From: Bauldia sp.
GTDB taxonomy: Bacteria; Pseudomonadota; Alphaproteobacteria; Rhizobiales; Kaistiaceae
Length of the DNA: 64,000 nt
Direction of reading: 5' to 3'
Assembly: GCA_026126065.1 (NCBI GenBank)
Contig: JAHCJY010000003.1
Coordinates: 186,001 to 250,000 of the forward strand
This document shows, one piece after another, positions 52,457-60,615 of the stretch. The notes beneath the pieces are model-generated. The model worked only from the letters and a program-made list of their open reading frames with translations, was not told the origin of the DNA and ran no database searches. The position numbers and the translations under genes were made by a program. The number at the start of each line of letters is the position of its first letter. The first letter of the stretch is position 1.

Positions 52457-52819
52457 TTGGAACGTCTCCTCAGCCGACGGGACTATGTCGCCGTTGCCAA
52501 GGGCCGGAGGCTCGGGCGACCGGCTTTTCTTATCCAGGCGCTGGAGCGCTCCGCCGAAGGGCCGTCGCGCTTCGGCTTCACCGTGACACGGAAGATCGGC
52601 AACGCCGTCGTCCGCAACCGTGTCCGCCGCCGGCTCAGGGAAGCCGTCCGGCTCATCGGTCGCAGCGCAGCGCGCCCCGGCACGGATTATGTGCTGGTCG
52701 GCCGCGCCGCTGCCCTCGATCGCAGTTTCGATCGCATCCTTGCCGATCTTGCCGGAGCGCTTGCCGAACTCGGCGGGCGGGCCACCACTTCACCGCCGGC
52801 GACGGCGCGCCAGGGCTGA
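52457..52819 (+). CDS. rnpA: Ribonuclease P protein component
   Basis: A 120-residue RNase P protein subunit, which helps the catalytic RNA mature tRNA 5' ends. The start is a TTG at 52457 with GGAG upstream, giving L-E-R-L-L-S-R-R-D-Y; the RNR motif R-N-R-V-R-R-R-L-R-E-A-V-R-L is intact, and F-G-F-T-V-T-R-K-I-G-N-A-V precedes it. A TTG start is common for rnpA in this group. The gene ends three bases before yidC. Confidence 0.95.
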   Translation: MERLLSRRDYVAVAKGRRLGRPAFLIQALERSAEGPSRFGFTVTRKIGNAVVRNRVRRRLREAVRLIGRSAARPGTDYVLVGRAAALDRSFDRILADLAGALAELGGRATTSPPATARQG

Positions 52820-52822
52820 GCG

Positions 52823-54685
52823 ATGACAGGCAACAACCGCAATTTCCTCATCGCAATCGGCCTGTCGATCCTCGTTCTGGTCCTCTGGCAGGTCTTCGTC
52901 GCCAATCCGCAGATCGAACAGGCGCAGCAGCAGGCCGCCGCCCAGCAGGCCGCACAAGAGGTCGCGGTCGAAGCAATCAATGATACGCCGCTTCCCGTTG
53001 GCAATGCGACGACGCCTGAGGCTCAGACCCCCGAGCAGTTTGAAACCCGCGAAGCCGCTCTTGCTGCAACGAATCGTGTTCCAATCCAGACATCGCGAGT
53101 CTCGGGCTCGATCAACCTCCTTGGCGGCCTCATCGACGACCTGCGACTCCTCGACTATCGCGAGACAGTGGAGGACGACAGCCCGACGATTGTCCTTCTG
53201 TCGCCAAGCACCGCTCCGGACGGATACTTCGCCGACTTTGGCTGGACTGCGCCTGGCGCATCGGTGGTGGATGCTGGCACGCCTTGGACCGCACCCGCAG
53301 GGGCAACACTTACCCCTACGACGCCCGTCACCCTAACCTACGACAACGGCGCAGGGCTGGTGTTCTCCCGCACCATCTCGATTGACGAGAACTACCTCTT
53401 CACGATCGCCGATTCGGTCACTAACGCGAACGCATCGGATCAGCCTCTGATCCCCTACGGCCGAGTTCGGCGGCTTGGAGAGCCTGACTCAATAGGCTTC
53501 TTCATTCTACACGAGGGCATGATTGGCGCCTTTGGGGAGGAAGGACTGCAGCAGGTCGATTACGCGACGCTCGCGGATGAGCCCCTGCAGCCAGCGACCG
53601 GCGGAACTGGACTCAGCTATCAGCCGACACCAGGTGGCTGGCTCGGCATCACCGACAAGTATTGGGCCGTCACCCTGATTCCCGAGCAAGGTCGCGGGTT
53701 TACTGGGAGTTTCACCAGAAACACCACGGGCGCGCTTGGGCTCCGGTATCAGGCCTACTTCTATGGTGCCAACGTGGTGGTTCCCGCCGGCGGCACGGCG
53801 AGCGTGACAAACCACCTCTTCGCCGGCGCGAAGGAAGTGGCCATCATCAACGACTACCGCGACGAACTCAGCCTCGAGCGGTTCGACTTCCTCGTCGACT
53901 GGGGCTGGTTCCATTTCATCACGCGGCCGATGTTCTGGCTGCTCGATGCCCTCTTTGGCGTCGTGGGCAATTTCGGCGTCGCCATCCTCCTCGTGACGGT
54001 GCTGCTCAAGGGCGTGTTCTTCCCGCTTGCCAACCGGTCGTACCGGTCGATGGCCGCAATGCGGAAGGTCGGGCCGCAGGTGACGGCGATCCGCGAGCGC
54101 TACAAGGACGATCGGGCGAAGCAGCAGCAGGCGATGCTGGAGATCTACCGCAAGGAGAAGATCAATCCGATCGCGGGCTGCTGGCCCGTGCTGATCCAGA
54201 TCCCGGTGTTCTTCGCGCTCTACAAGGTGTTGTTCGTCACCATCGAGATGCGGCACGCCCCGTTCTTCGGCTGGATTCAGGACCTTTCGGCGCCTGACCC
54301 GACCTCGTTCGTCAATCTCTTCGGCCTCCTTCCCTTCGAGTCGCCGGTGTTCCTGCAGATCGGCATCTGGCCGATCATCATGGGCATCACGATGTGGGTG
54401 CAGTTCCAACTCAACCCGCAGACGCCGGGCACGCCGCGCTGGATCTTCTCGCTGCTGCCGGTCGTGTTCACCTTCATGCTGGCGACCTTCCCGGCGGGCC
54501 TGGTGATCTACTGGGCGTGGAACAACTTCCTTTCCGTGCTGCAGCAGGGCTTCATCATGAAGCGGAACGGCGTCGACGTGGACCTCCTCGGCAACATCCG
54601 CTCGACGTTCCGCCGCAAGCCGAAGCCCGCCGAGGCCAAGGCCGTGGAAGTCGCCAAGCCCACCGAGAAGCCGAAGAAGAACTAG
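52823..54685 (+). CDS. yidC: Membrane protein insertase YidC
   Basis: A 620-residue YidC/Oxa1 insertase. The first helix F-L-I-A-I-G-L-S-I-L-V-L-V-L-W begins at residue 8, then a large periplasmic domain (about 60-350), and the conserved membrane core with S-Y-R-S-M-A-A-M-R-K-V-G-P-Q and the five helices. It inserts proteins into the inner membrane with or without Sec. Bases about 52970-53760, coding for most of the periplasmic domain, have noticeably more A+T and rarer codons than the rest, which may reflect replacement by homologous exchange. The gene order usually continues with engB; here it is interrupted. Confidence 0.96.
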   Translation: MTGNNRNFLIAIGLSILVLVLWQVFVANPQIEQAQQQAAAQQAAQEVAVEAINDTPLPVGNATTPEAQTPEQFETREAALAATNRVPIQTSRVSGSINLLGGLIDDLRLLDYRETVEDDSPTIVLLSPSTAPDGYFADFGWTAPGASVVDAGTPWTAPAGATLTPTTPVTLTYDNGAGLVFSRTISIDENYLFTIADSVTNANASDQPLIPYGRVRRLGEPDSIGFFILHEGMIGAFGEEGLQQVDYATLADEPLQPATGGTGLSYQPTPGGWLGITDKYWAVTLIPEQGRGFTGSFTRNTTGALGLRYQAYFYGANVVVPAGGTASVTNHLFAGAKEVAIINDYRDELSLERFDFLVDWGWFHFITRPMFWLLDALFGVVGNFGVAILLVTVLLKGVFFPLANRSYRSMAAMRKVGPQVTAIRERYKDDRAKQQQAMLEIYRKEKINPIAGCWPVLIQIPVFFALYKVLFVTIEMRHAPFFGWIQDLSAPDPTSFVNLFGLLPFESPVFLQIGIWPIIMGITMWVQFQLNPQTPGTPRWIFSLLPVVFTFMLATFPAGLVIYWAWNNFLSVLQQGFIMKRNGVDVDLLGNIRSTFRRKPKPAEAKAVEVAKPTEKPKKN

Positions 54686-54712
54686 CCGGCCGGCCGATCG
54701 GGCCCGCCGGCG

Positions 54713-55315
54713 TTACGCTTCGCCGCCCGCCCGCCGGTAGGACCGGCGTTCGCGCTCCACGGCTTCCGCCGCCCGCTCGAGGCGGTCGCGCCATTCGTTC
54801 TGGCGCGACCGCCCCTCCGCTTCGGCAGCCGTGACCGCGGCCCGGATCCGGCGCTCCTCCGCCCGCAGCCGCTCGAGCGCCGCCTCCGCCTCTGCCGCCG
54901 CCTGCCGGTGCTCCTCGCCGAGCGCGGCAAGCCGCTCCTCGGCGGCGGTGAGTTTCGCGCGATCCGGCCTCGGCTTCTGCTTCCTGGGCGGCGCCTCTGC
55001 GGTCGCGGGCCGCGACGCTGCCGGCGGCGGATCGAGGCCGCCGGGATCGATGTCGGCGATCCGCGGCCGCGCCGCTTCGGTGCCGAACGGGAGGTCGGAA
55101 CCCACGGGACGCTTCAGCACGACATCGGGATGGGCGGTCGTGGCCGCCACCACATCGGCCTCCTCGGTCTCCGAAGCGAGCCCGAGCGCGAACAGATCCT
55201 GACGCGCCCCGAAGGCCCGGAGCGCGGCGGCCCTGCTCCCGGTCGCCACTGCGAGCTCGTGGAAGCCGATCTGCGTCCGAAACACCTTCAGCTTGCGCGA
55301 GGAGGCCTTTGCCAT
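54713..55315 (-). CDS. Conserved TolA-like coiled-coil protein (annotated family: cell envelope biogenesis TolA)
   Basis: A 200-residue protein of the alphaproteobacterial family often called cell envelope biogenesis TolA, though it is not the true TolA. It starts with a folded domain (K-V-F-R-T-Q-I-G-F-H-E-L-A-V-A-T-G-S-R-A-A-A-L, A-F-G-A-R-Q-D-L-F and V-V-L-K-R-P-V-G-S-D) and continues in an Ala/Glu/Arg-rich coiled coil from 115 to the end. There is no membrane segment. The ATG at 55315 fits the family. Convergent with yidC. Confidence 0.85.
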   Translation of the reverse strand: MAKASSRKLKVFRTQIGFHELAVATGSRAAALRAFGARQDLFALGLASETEEADVVAATTAHPDVVLKRPVGSDLPFGTEAARPRIADIDPGGLDPPPAASRPATAEAPPRKQKPRPDRAKLTAAEERLAALGEEHRQAAAEAEAALERLRAEERRIRAAVTAAEAEGRSRQNEWRDRLERAAEAVERERRSYRRAGGEA

Positions 55316-55418
55316 GGCGCGAGTGTGGCTTGGGACTCGCGAACCGACAACGCCGGCGATCATCCGCTTCAGACGAATCCTTAAGGCGACGGAGCTATCG
55401 TCGGGCCTGGAGACCACG

Positions 55419-55967
55419 ATGGTTGCGGGCGTTCTTTCGACGGCGAGATCCTGGATAGCGTGGATGGTCGCCGTGGCGGTGGCCGTCACGGTCTATGAGA
55501 GCGTCGCCGTCGAATGGCTGAAGTGGACGATATTGCTGGCGGGCGCGGTTCCGTTCGGCGCGATGGTCGTCGTCCAGCTTCGCTACTTCATGGGCGCCGC
55601 GATCCCGCTCTACCGTGGCACCGTGGTCTCGCGCGAACAGCGCAATCAGGTCTTCCGGATCGCGGTGACCAGCTATGTGCTGGTGGTGTTCGAGTTCGCT
55701 CTGGTCTTCACGATCCTGTCGCGGCTCGATCCCGATGCCTTCAATGTCGGGGAACTGGGCCTTCCTTCGGCGTTCTATTTCAGCGTCACCACGATAGCCA
55801 CGGTCGGCTTTGGCGACATCGCCGCCGTCCATCAACTGGTGCGCCTCCTCGTCGTGGCCGAGATTGCAGTCGGCCTCGCCTATGCGGCCTTTGTCTTCGC
55901 GATGCTCGCCGGCGCGAGGGCGACGGAGGAGCCTCGCCGCGACTCGGGCCGGGTGGAGAAAGGCTGA
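55419..55967 (+). CDS. Two-helix potassium channel family protein
   Basis: A 182-residue protein with four hydrophobic segments, the last two forming a pore unit with the selectivity filter T-T-I-A-T-V-G-F-G-D-I (124-134; T-V-G-F-G-D in place of T-V-G-Y-G-D). It should be a K+ channel or a related membrane sensor of the Ion_trans_2 family. GGAG stands six bases before the ATG at 55419; an upstream ATG would overlap the TolA-like gene. There is no regulatory RCK domain. Confidence 0.88.
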   Translation: MVAGVLSTARSWIAWMVAVAVAVTVYESVAVEWLKWTILLAGAVPFGAMVVVQLRYFMGAAIPLYRGTVVSREQRNQVFRIAVTSYVLVVFEFALVFTILSRLDPDAFNVGELGLPSAFYFSVTTIATVGFGDIAAVHQLVRLLVVAEIAVGLAYAAFVFAMLAGARATEEPRRDSGRVEKG

Positions 55968-56298
55968 CAGGCAATGACGGGCTTGCCGCGCCTTCCTGTC
56001 GGCCGGGTTCCGCCTCGACCGGCCGGTCATCTCGTGGGAAGGCCCGGCATCGCCGCGCGGGCGGTGTCGTCCTATAATTGGACGTTCTGCGTAGGCAATA
56101 TAAATACTTCGCAAACCAATCGGGCGGATTTCAAAGCATTCTGACGGTAATCGACGCCGGATGCCGCCGGTGCTAACGTCTTGGCGATATCATTACGGTT
56201 ACTTCGCCGTGTCTCGCGCATCGGCGAAGCGCCGTTCGACGCGAGAGGTCTCCCCGTGCCGCCTTGCTGTGCGGCCCTATCCTGTTCGGAGCTGCCAG
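55968..56298. other. Intergenic region, no gene seen
   Basis: Some 330 bases between the channel gene and the lipoprotein gene. No coding frame convinces. Around 56070-56130 the sequence is A+T-rich, with TATAAT at 56075, but no suitable -35 element stands in front of it; the region must contain the lipoprotein promoter. Confidence 0.45.
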
Positions 56299-56775
56299 AT
56301 GGCCTTCAAGACAATTGGTGCGGTCGCCGCCCTGTGCTTCCTCGGCGGTTGCGTCACCGCCGGCGTCGATCAGGCCACGCGCGTCGACACCTGGGAGGGG
56401 CTCGACGTCCGGGAGATGATTCCGCCACTCCAGATCATGGCCGCGGCCAACCTCGCGCAGGACCGTGGCCGGCTGGTCGGCGGCAATTTCCGCGACGGGG
56501 CCTTCACCGTGTTGCCGAACGATCAGCTCGCCGCCGCCTGCGTCGATCGCATCGGTGCCGAGGAAGGCCCGCTCCTGGGCTGCACCGTCAGGAGCGGCGC
56601 GCCGTCCCAGTGGACCTACGCGGTCTATGTCTCGGAGAGTTATCCGCGGTGGTACCGCCAACTCGTCGCGACGCACGAGTTTGGTCATGTCGGACAGTCC
56701 GAACTCGGCATGCCCATCGGCGATGCCGGCTTCACCAGCCCGACGGTGGACCTGATTCGTCGCCTCGGCGGCTGA
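56299..56775 (+). CDS. Putative lipoprotein with HEFGH motif
   Basis: A 158-residue lipoprotein: residues 1-18 are a signal ending in the lipobox L-G-G-C (Cys 18). The mature part includes paired cysteines at 81 and 95 and ends with T-H-E-F-G-H-V-G-Q (HEFGH at 126-130), a zinc-protease type HExxH motif. Before it lies W-T-Y-A-V-Y-V-S-E-S-Y-P-R-W-Y-R. I do not recognise the family; the third zinc ligand is not evident. It would be anchored in the outer or inner membrane facing the periplasm. The ATG at 56299 is chosen because it begins the signal. Confidence 0.75.
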   Translation: MAFKTIGAVAALCFLGGCVTAGVDQATRVDTWEGLDVREMIPPLQIMAAANLAQDRGRLVGGNFRDGAFTVLPNDQLAAACVDRIGAEEGPLLGCTVRSGAPSQWTYAVYVSESYPRWYRQLVATHEFGHVGQSELGMPIGDAGFTSPTVDLIRRLGG

Positions 56776-56904
56776 CGGCGCCGGCAGGCGCGCAGTCCGC
56801 ACCACGCCGCCCCTGGATTTCGAATGCGACGCCAGCCGGCGTCTTTAGCGCTCCTCTCAAGTCGAAGAGGAGGGGCGTCGTCGTCTACCCGGTGACCTCG
56901 AGGA

Positions 56905-57040
56905 TCATGAGGCGGGCGCGGGCGCTGGCACAGCGACCGCGCCTGCAGCTCCTAGACGAGCCGCTCCCGGCCCTGGATTCGGCGCTTCGCGAGCGGATGA
57001 GGAACGCCGTGGCGGGCATTCTCTCGGCGGGAAGGATCAC
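56905..57040 (+). pseudogene. Remnant of an ABC transporter ATPase
   Basis: A short open stretch reads R-A-R-A-L-A-Q-R-P-R-L-Q-L-L-D-E-P-L-P-A-L-D-S-A-L-R, which matches the Walker B and D-loop of spermidine/iron-type ABC ATPases (normally L-L-L-L-D-E-P-L-S-A-L-D). Nothing before or after continues the family: no Walker A is present upstream and the frame leaves the pattern after 57040. It is a decayed fragment. The remainder of the gap 56776-57319 shows nothing else; it must carry the promoter of the cytochrome gene. Confidence 0.6.
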
Positions 57041-57319
57041 CCGCGATTCCTCGTACGCACGACCAGGCCTGCCGACCTTCGGGGCACCCCGCCGCCAGCC
57101 CGGGGGCGATGCGAGCTACACCCATTCGTGAGCGCAAAGGGTGTATTGAATCAAGGCGTTCACTTCTGGCTGCGTACCTGCTCCAAAGCGTGGAACGAGC
57201 TTCTCTACTCACTTCGCGAGTCTACGTACTTGCGATTTCGCGTTCGGGGAAATACGACTCGCCGCGTCCAGTTCGTTCGTTCGCGTCGCCGGGCGAACCT
57301 GTCTCTTCAGTCCAGGAGC

Positions 57320-57772
57320 ATGCCACTCTTGTCTTCGTTCAATGTTCCGGCTCCGGCCCGCAAGCGACTCGCCGTCGCTGCCGCCGGCGTCCTATCCGTT
57401 GCCTTTGCCACCGCTGCCATCGCCCAGGTGACTGCGCCCGCCACGCCGGCGGCCGACCCGGCTGCGGCTCCTGGGTTCTTCACCGCGGAACAGGCCGAGC
57501 GCGGCCAGACGTCGTACACGCTGCGCTGCGGCACGTGCCATGGCGAGGACATCGTGGGCGTGGTGATGGGCTACCCCGACGCCGGACAGTTCTATGATTT
57601 CATTTCGACCGAGATGCCAGCCTCGGCCCCCGGCAGCCTGCAGCCGCAGATGTATGCCGACATTATTGCCTATCTCCTGAGCGCCAATGGCTTCGCCACG
57701 GGCCCGCAGGAACTGCTGCCCGATCCGGCGGTCCTCCAAACGGTAGTTATCAGGGCCCCGGCGACGCCCTGA
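57320..57772 (+). CDS. Periplasmic monohaem cytochrome c of the PQQ cluster
   Basis: A 150-residue secreted cytochrome with a signal peptide (A-T-A-A-I-A-Q, cleaved near 36), an Ala/Pro linker, and the haem site C-G-T-C-H (70-74) with an axial Met in T-E-M-P (99). The C-terminal pattern S-L-Q-P-Q-M-Y-A-D-I-I-A-Y-L-L-S-A-N-G-F-A-T-G identifies it as sister to the cytochromes at 32897 and 43653. It should take electrons from the quinoprotein encoded 146 bases downstream. The ATG at 57320 has AGGAG almost touching it; TTG 57329 is a better spaced alternative. Confidence 0.9.
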   Translation: MPLLSSFNVPAPARKRLAVAAAGVLSVAFATAAIAQVTAPATPAADPAAAPGFFTAEQAERGQTSYTLRCGTCHGEDIVGVVMGYPDAGQFYDFISTEMPASAPGSLQPQMYADIIAYLLSANGFATGPQELLPDPAVLQTVVIRAPATP

Positions 57773-57918
57773 TAAGGGGCGTCACGACTGAACCCCCAAA
57801 GTCAACGGGAGAAGCGATCTCGGCATTCATGCGGGCAATAGACCCGTGTCAAAAACACTGACCAAGTAGAGCAGAGATCCAGGGGGATTGTGTATTGCAA
57901 TCAGGGAGGAGTCTCTTC

Positions 57919-59661
57919 ATGAAAAAGAGTTTGTTGTTTACGTTTACTTCGCTGGCGGCCTTGGGAACGGCCGCCGGCATCGCGACCGCACAGGACGCGG
58001 CCGCGCCGGCCCGGGCCTACTCGCCCGTCACCGACGAAATGATCCTGAACCCGGCGCCGGGAGACTGGCTGCAGTGGCGCCGTACGGTCAACAACTGGGG
58101 CTTCAGCCCCTTGGACCAGATCAACCGCGACAACGTCGGCGATCTCGAACTCGCATGGGCGTGGCCCATGGCCGAACTCGGCCAGCAGGAAGTGGCGCCG
58201 ATCGTCCATGACGGCATCATGTACCTGGCGACCAACAACAACCACATCGACGCCGTCGATGCGGCCACCGGCGACCTGATCTGGTCGTACACGCATCAGC
58301 GGCCCGAGTTCGAGGGCGGCTACCACAACAACCAGGCGATGCGGCAGAAGAACAGCGTCGCGCTCTATGGCGAGAACGTCATTCTCACGACGGTCGACGC
58401 CAAGATCGTTGCCCTCAACGCCCTCACCGGCGCGGTGGCCTGGGAGGTCCAGGTCAACGAGTGGGAGAAGGGTTACAGCTACACCGCCGGCCCGCTGATC
58501 GCCGACGGCAAGATCTTCACCGGAACGTCGGGTTGCTCGATCACCGGCACGGCCGGCGCATGCTGGATCACCGCGCACGACGCCAACACCGGCGAGGAAC
58601 TCTGGCGCTTCAACACGCTCGGCGGCCCCGGCAACACGCTGGTGGACGAGTCCTGGCGTGGCGTTCCGCCTGAGAACCGCTGGGGTGGCTCGCCCTGGGC
58701 GACCGGCGCCTATGATCCGGTCCTCGACATGGTGTTCTACGGCACCGGCATGCCGCTGCCCTACACCGAACTGATCCGCGGCACCGGCGACGGCGACGTT
58801 CTGTATACCAACTCGACGCTCGCACTCGACGCCGACACCGGCGAACTGGTCTGGTACTTCCAGCACCTGCCGCGTGACAACTGGGACCTCGACAGCCCGT
58901 TCGAGCGCCTCCTCATCGACGCCGAAGTCGATGGCGTCATGCGGAACCTCGTCGTCACGACGCCCGGCAAGAACGGCATCACCTTCGCGGTGGACCGCGC
59001 AACCGGTGAGTTCGTCTGGGCGACGGAGACGATCTATCAGAACGTGGTTTCGGAGATCACACCGGAAGGCCGCGCGGTCGCCAATGTCGAGATCATCCCG
59101 ACGGCCGAGGGCCAGCAGGTCGTGTTCTGCCCGGCCATCGCCGGCGGCCGCCTGTGGCAGGCGACCTCCTACAACCCGAACACCGGCCTGTTCTACCTGC
59201 CGGCGGCCAACACCTGCGCCACGCTTTCGCCGGCGCCTCAGAACCTCACTGTCGGCGGCGCGCCGGCGGGCATCCAGGGTGGACCGACGACGCTCGCCCC
59301 TGGCGCTGAAGTCGTTGGCGCTCTCCATGCGCTCAACGTCGGGACCGGCGAGGCGGCCTACGACCTGCAGCAGGCCAACCGCTTCACCAGCTCGATCCTC
59401 ACGACGGCTGGCGGCCTGATGTTTGTCGGCGATGCCGGCCGCTACTTCTACGCCCTCAACGACGAGACGGGCGAGGAGATCTGGCGGGTGCGCCTCAACG
59501 CTCCGGTCGGAGGCTACCCGATGACCTACGAGGTCGACGGCGTGCAGTACATCGCCGTGCCCGCGGGCCGCAGCAACCAGACCAATGCCGGCCAGACGCC
59601 GGGCCTTGGCGTGCCGCGTGGCTCGGGCAACTCGGTCTTCGTGTTCCGCCTCGGCGACTAG
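57919..59661 (+). CDS. PQQ-dependent dehydrogenase with altered metal site
   Basis: A 580-residue periplasmic quinoprotein of the methanol/ethanol dehydrogenase fold, with signal peptide (A-T-A-Q, about 25) and eight W motifs. It retains the G-G-S-P-W-A-T-G-A-Y-D-P segment under PQQ and, in W-D-L-D (Asp 323, Asp 325), the Asp-x-Asp pair of lanthanide types. Yet the metal Asn of G-T-G-N-P is Met 278, the Glu of the S-G-A-E-L-G loop is replaced by a loop with Cys 206 and Cys 215, and the vicinal Cys-Cys disulfide is absent. GGGAGGAG precedes the ATG. It probably oxidises an alcohol or aldehyde; substrate unknown. Confidence 0.93.
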   Translation: MKKSLLFTFTSLAALGTAAGIATAQDAAAPARAYSPVTDEMILNPAPGDWLQWRRTVNNWGFSPLDQINRDNVGDLELAWAWPMAELGQQEVAPIVHDGIMYLATNNNHIDAVDAATGDLIWSYTHQRPEFEGGYHNNQAMRQKNSVALYGENVILTTVDAKIVALNALTGAVAWEVQVNEWEKGYSYTAGPLIADGKIFTGTSGCSITGTAGACWITAHDANTGEELWRFNTLGGPGNTLVDESWRGVPPENRWGGSPWATGAYDPVLDMVFYGTGMPLPYTELIRGTGDGDVLYTNSTLALDADTGELVWYFQHLPRDNWDLDSPFERLLIDAEVDGVMRNLVVTTPGKNGITFAVDRATGEFVWATETIYQNVVSEITPEGRAVANVEIIPTAEGQQVVFCPAIAGGRLWQATSYNPNTGLFYLPAANTCATLSPAPQNLTVGGAPAGIQGGPTTLAPGAEVVGALHALNVGTGEAAYDLQQANRFTSSILTTAGGLMFVGDAGRYFYALNDETGEEIWRVRLNAPVGGYPMTYEVDGVQYIAVPAGRSNQTNAGQTPGLGVPRGSGNSVFVFRLGD

Positions 59662-59678
59662 GCGCGAACAGACCCACA

Positions 59679-59705
59679 GGCTCCGGGGGCATGTCCCCCG
59701 GAGCC
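59679..59705 (+). terminator. Hairpin between the PQQ dehydrogenase and its binding-protein gene
   Basis: A perfect 11-base-pair stem (GGCTCCGGGGG with CCCCCGGAGCC) with a 5-base loop, 17 bases past the stop. It has no T-run and resembles the hairpins after both FAD dehydrogenases in position and strength. Confidence 0.65.
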
Positions 59706-59730
59706 GCTCCCCATACCGCAGGACAAGTCG

Positions 59731-60594
59731 ATGGCCCGTATACGCGTGGCGGCTCCCACCCTGGCGGCTGCCGCCCTGCTCGGCCTGGCGGTGCTGCTTC
59801 CCGTTCCGGCCTCGGCGCAGCTCAACGACGGTGTTGCCGGCAACGAACTGCTCGAAACGTGGCGGCGCCACACGGGCAACCTCCTTCGCTTCTGCTACGA
59901 TGAGAACGCGTCGACGGCCGCCTTCGATCGCGCGGTGGGCGAGGAGATCGGCGCCCGCATGCTGGTCGCGACCGAGTTCGTGCCGATCCGCGCGGGCTAC
60001 GGCATAGACGGTCAATATCTCCTCGAGGATCTCTTCGTCGCGCTCACCAATAACTGCGACGCCATGCTCGGCCTGAGCGTCTTCTCCGGCTACGCGGTCG
60101 AGTTCACCGTCACCCAGCCCTACGTCCACTATGACTTCGTGCTCGGCGTGGTCGACCCGGCATATGGCCGGCTCCTCGATATTCCTGCCGGCGCCCGGCT
60201 CGGCACGCAGATCAGCACCCGCGGCGAGGTGGCGTTCCTCGGCTACAACAACGTCCGATCCGAGGGGAGCCGCTGGCTCAGGCTTCCATACGCCGACCCC
60301 GACCTCATGCTGACCCGCCTCCTCGACGGCACGATTGTTGGCATGGTCCTGTTCGGCCCCACCTTCGTCCAGATCGCCGCGGACCGTCCGGAGGCCGCCG
60401 CCGTCCGCCTCCTTACGCTCGACCCTGTGCAGGGCGCGTTCGCCAATGTCGGTGCCGTGCTCCTGGCCCAGAGCAGCTTCCTCCGCAGCGAGATCGACGG
60501 CGCAATTGCCTCGCTGGTAGCCGACGGCACCATTGCCCGGCGTCTCGTCTCGTCCGGCCTCGGCGACGTCCCGGCGGGGCCGGGGCCGCGATGA
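59731..60594 (+). CDS. Periplasmic substrate-binding-like protein (MxaJ/XoxJ type)
   Basis: A 287-residue secreted protein (signal ending A-S-A-Q near 30) with the family 3 solute-binding fold. It has L-L-R-F-C-Y-D-E-N near the start of the first lobe, C-D-A-M-L-G-L-S-V-F-S-G-Y at about 110, and V-H-Y-D-F-V-L-G-V in the hinge. Binding proteins in this position relative to a PQQ dehydrogenase (MxaJ, XoxJ) help mature or activate the enzyme rather than import a nutrient. AGGA lies seven bases before the ATG. The next gene follows after 21 bases. Confidence 0.85.
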   Translation: MARIRVAAPTLAAAALLGLAVLLPVPASAQLNDGVAGNELLETWRRHTGNLLRFCYDENASTAAFDRAVGEEIGARMLVATEFVPIRAGYGIDGQYLLEDLFVALTNNCDAMLGLSVFSGYAVEFTVTQPYVHYDFVLGVVDPAYGRLLDIPAGARLGTQISTRGEVAFLGYNNVRSEGSRWLRLPYADPDLMLTRLLDGTIVGMVLFGPTFVQIAADRPEAAAVRLLTLDPVQGAFANVGAVLLAQSSFLRSEIDGAIASLVADGTIARRLVSSGLGDVPAGPGPR

Positions 60595-60615
60595 AGGCCT
60601 GACGGGGCACGGGCG

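Noticed and set aside
51059..52819. Open frame of 586 codons ending with rnpA
   Set aside because: Only the last 120 codons are RnpA; the upstream part overlaps rpmH and the TVP38 gene in other frames.
56075..56080. TATAAT as the lipoprotein promoter
   Set aside because: No -35 element at 16-18 bases upstream, and the distance to the gene is over 200 bases.
57886..57902. Small inverted repeat GATTG-N7-CAATC before the PQQ dehydrogenase
   Set aside because: Only five base pairs, and no second copy in the window to support an operator.
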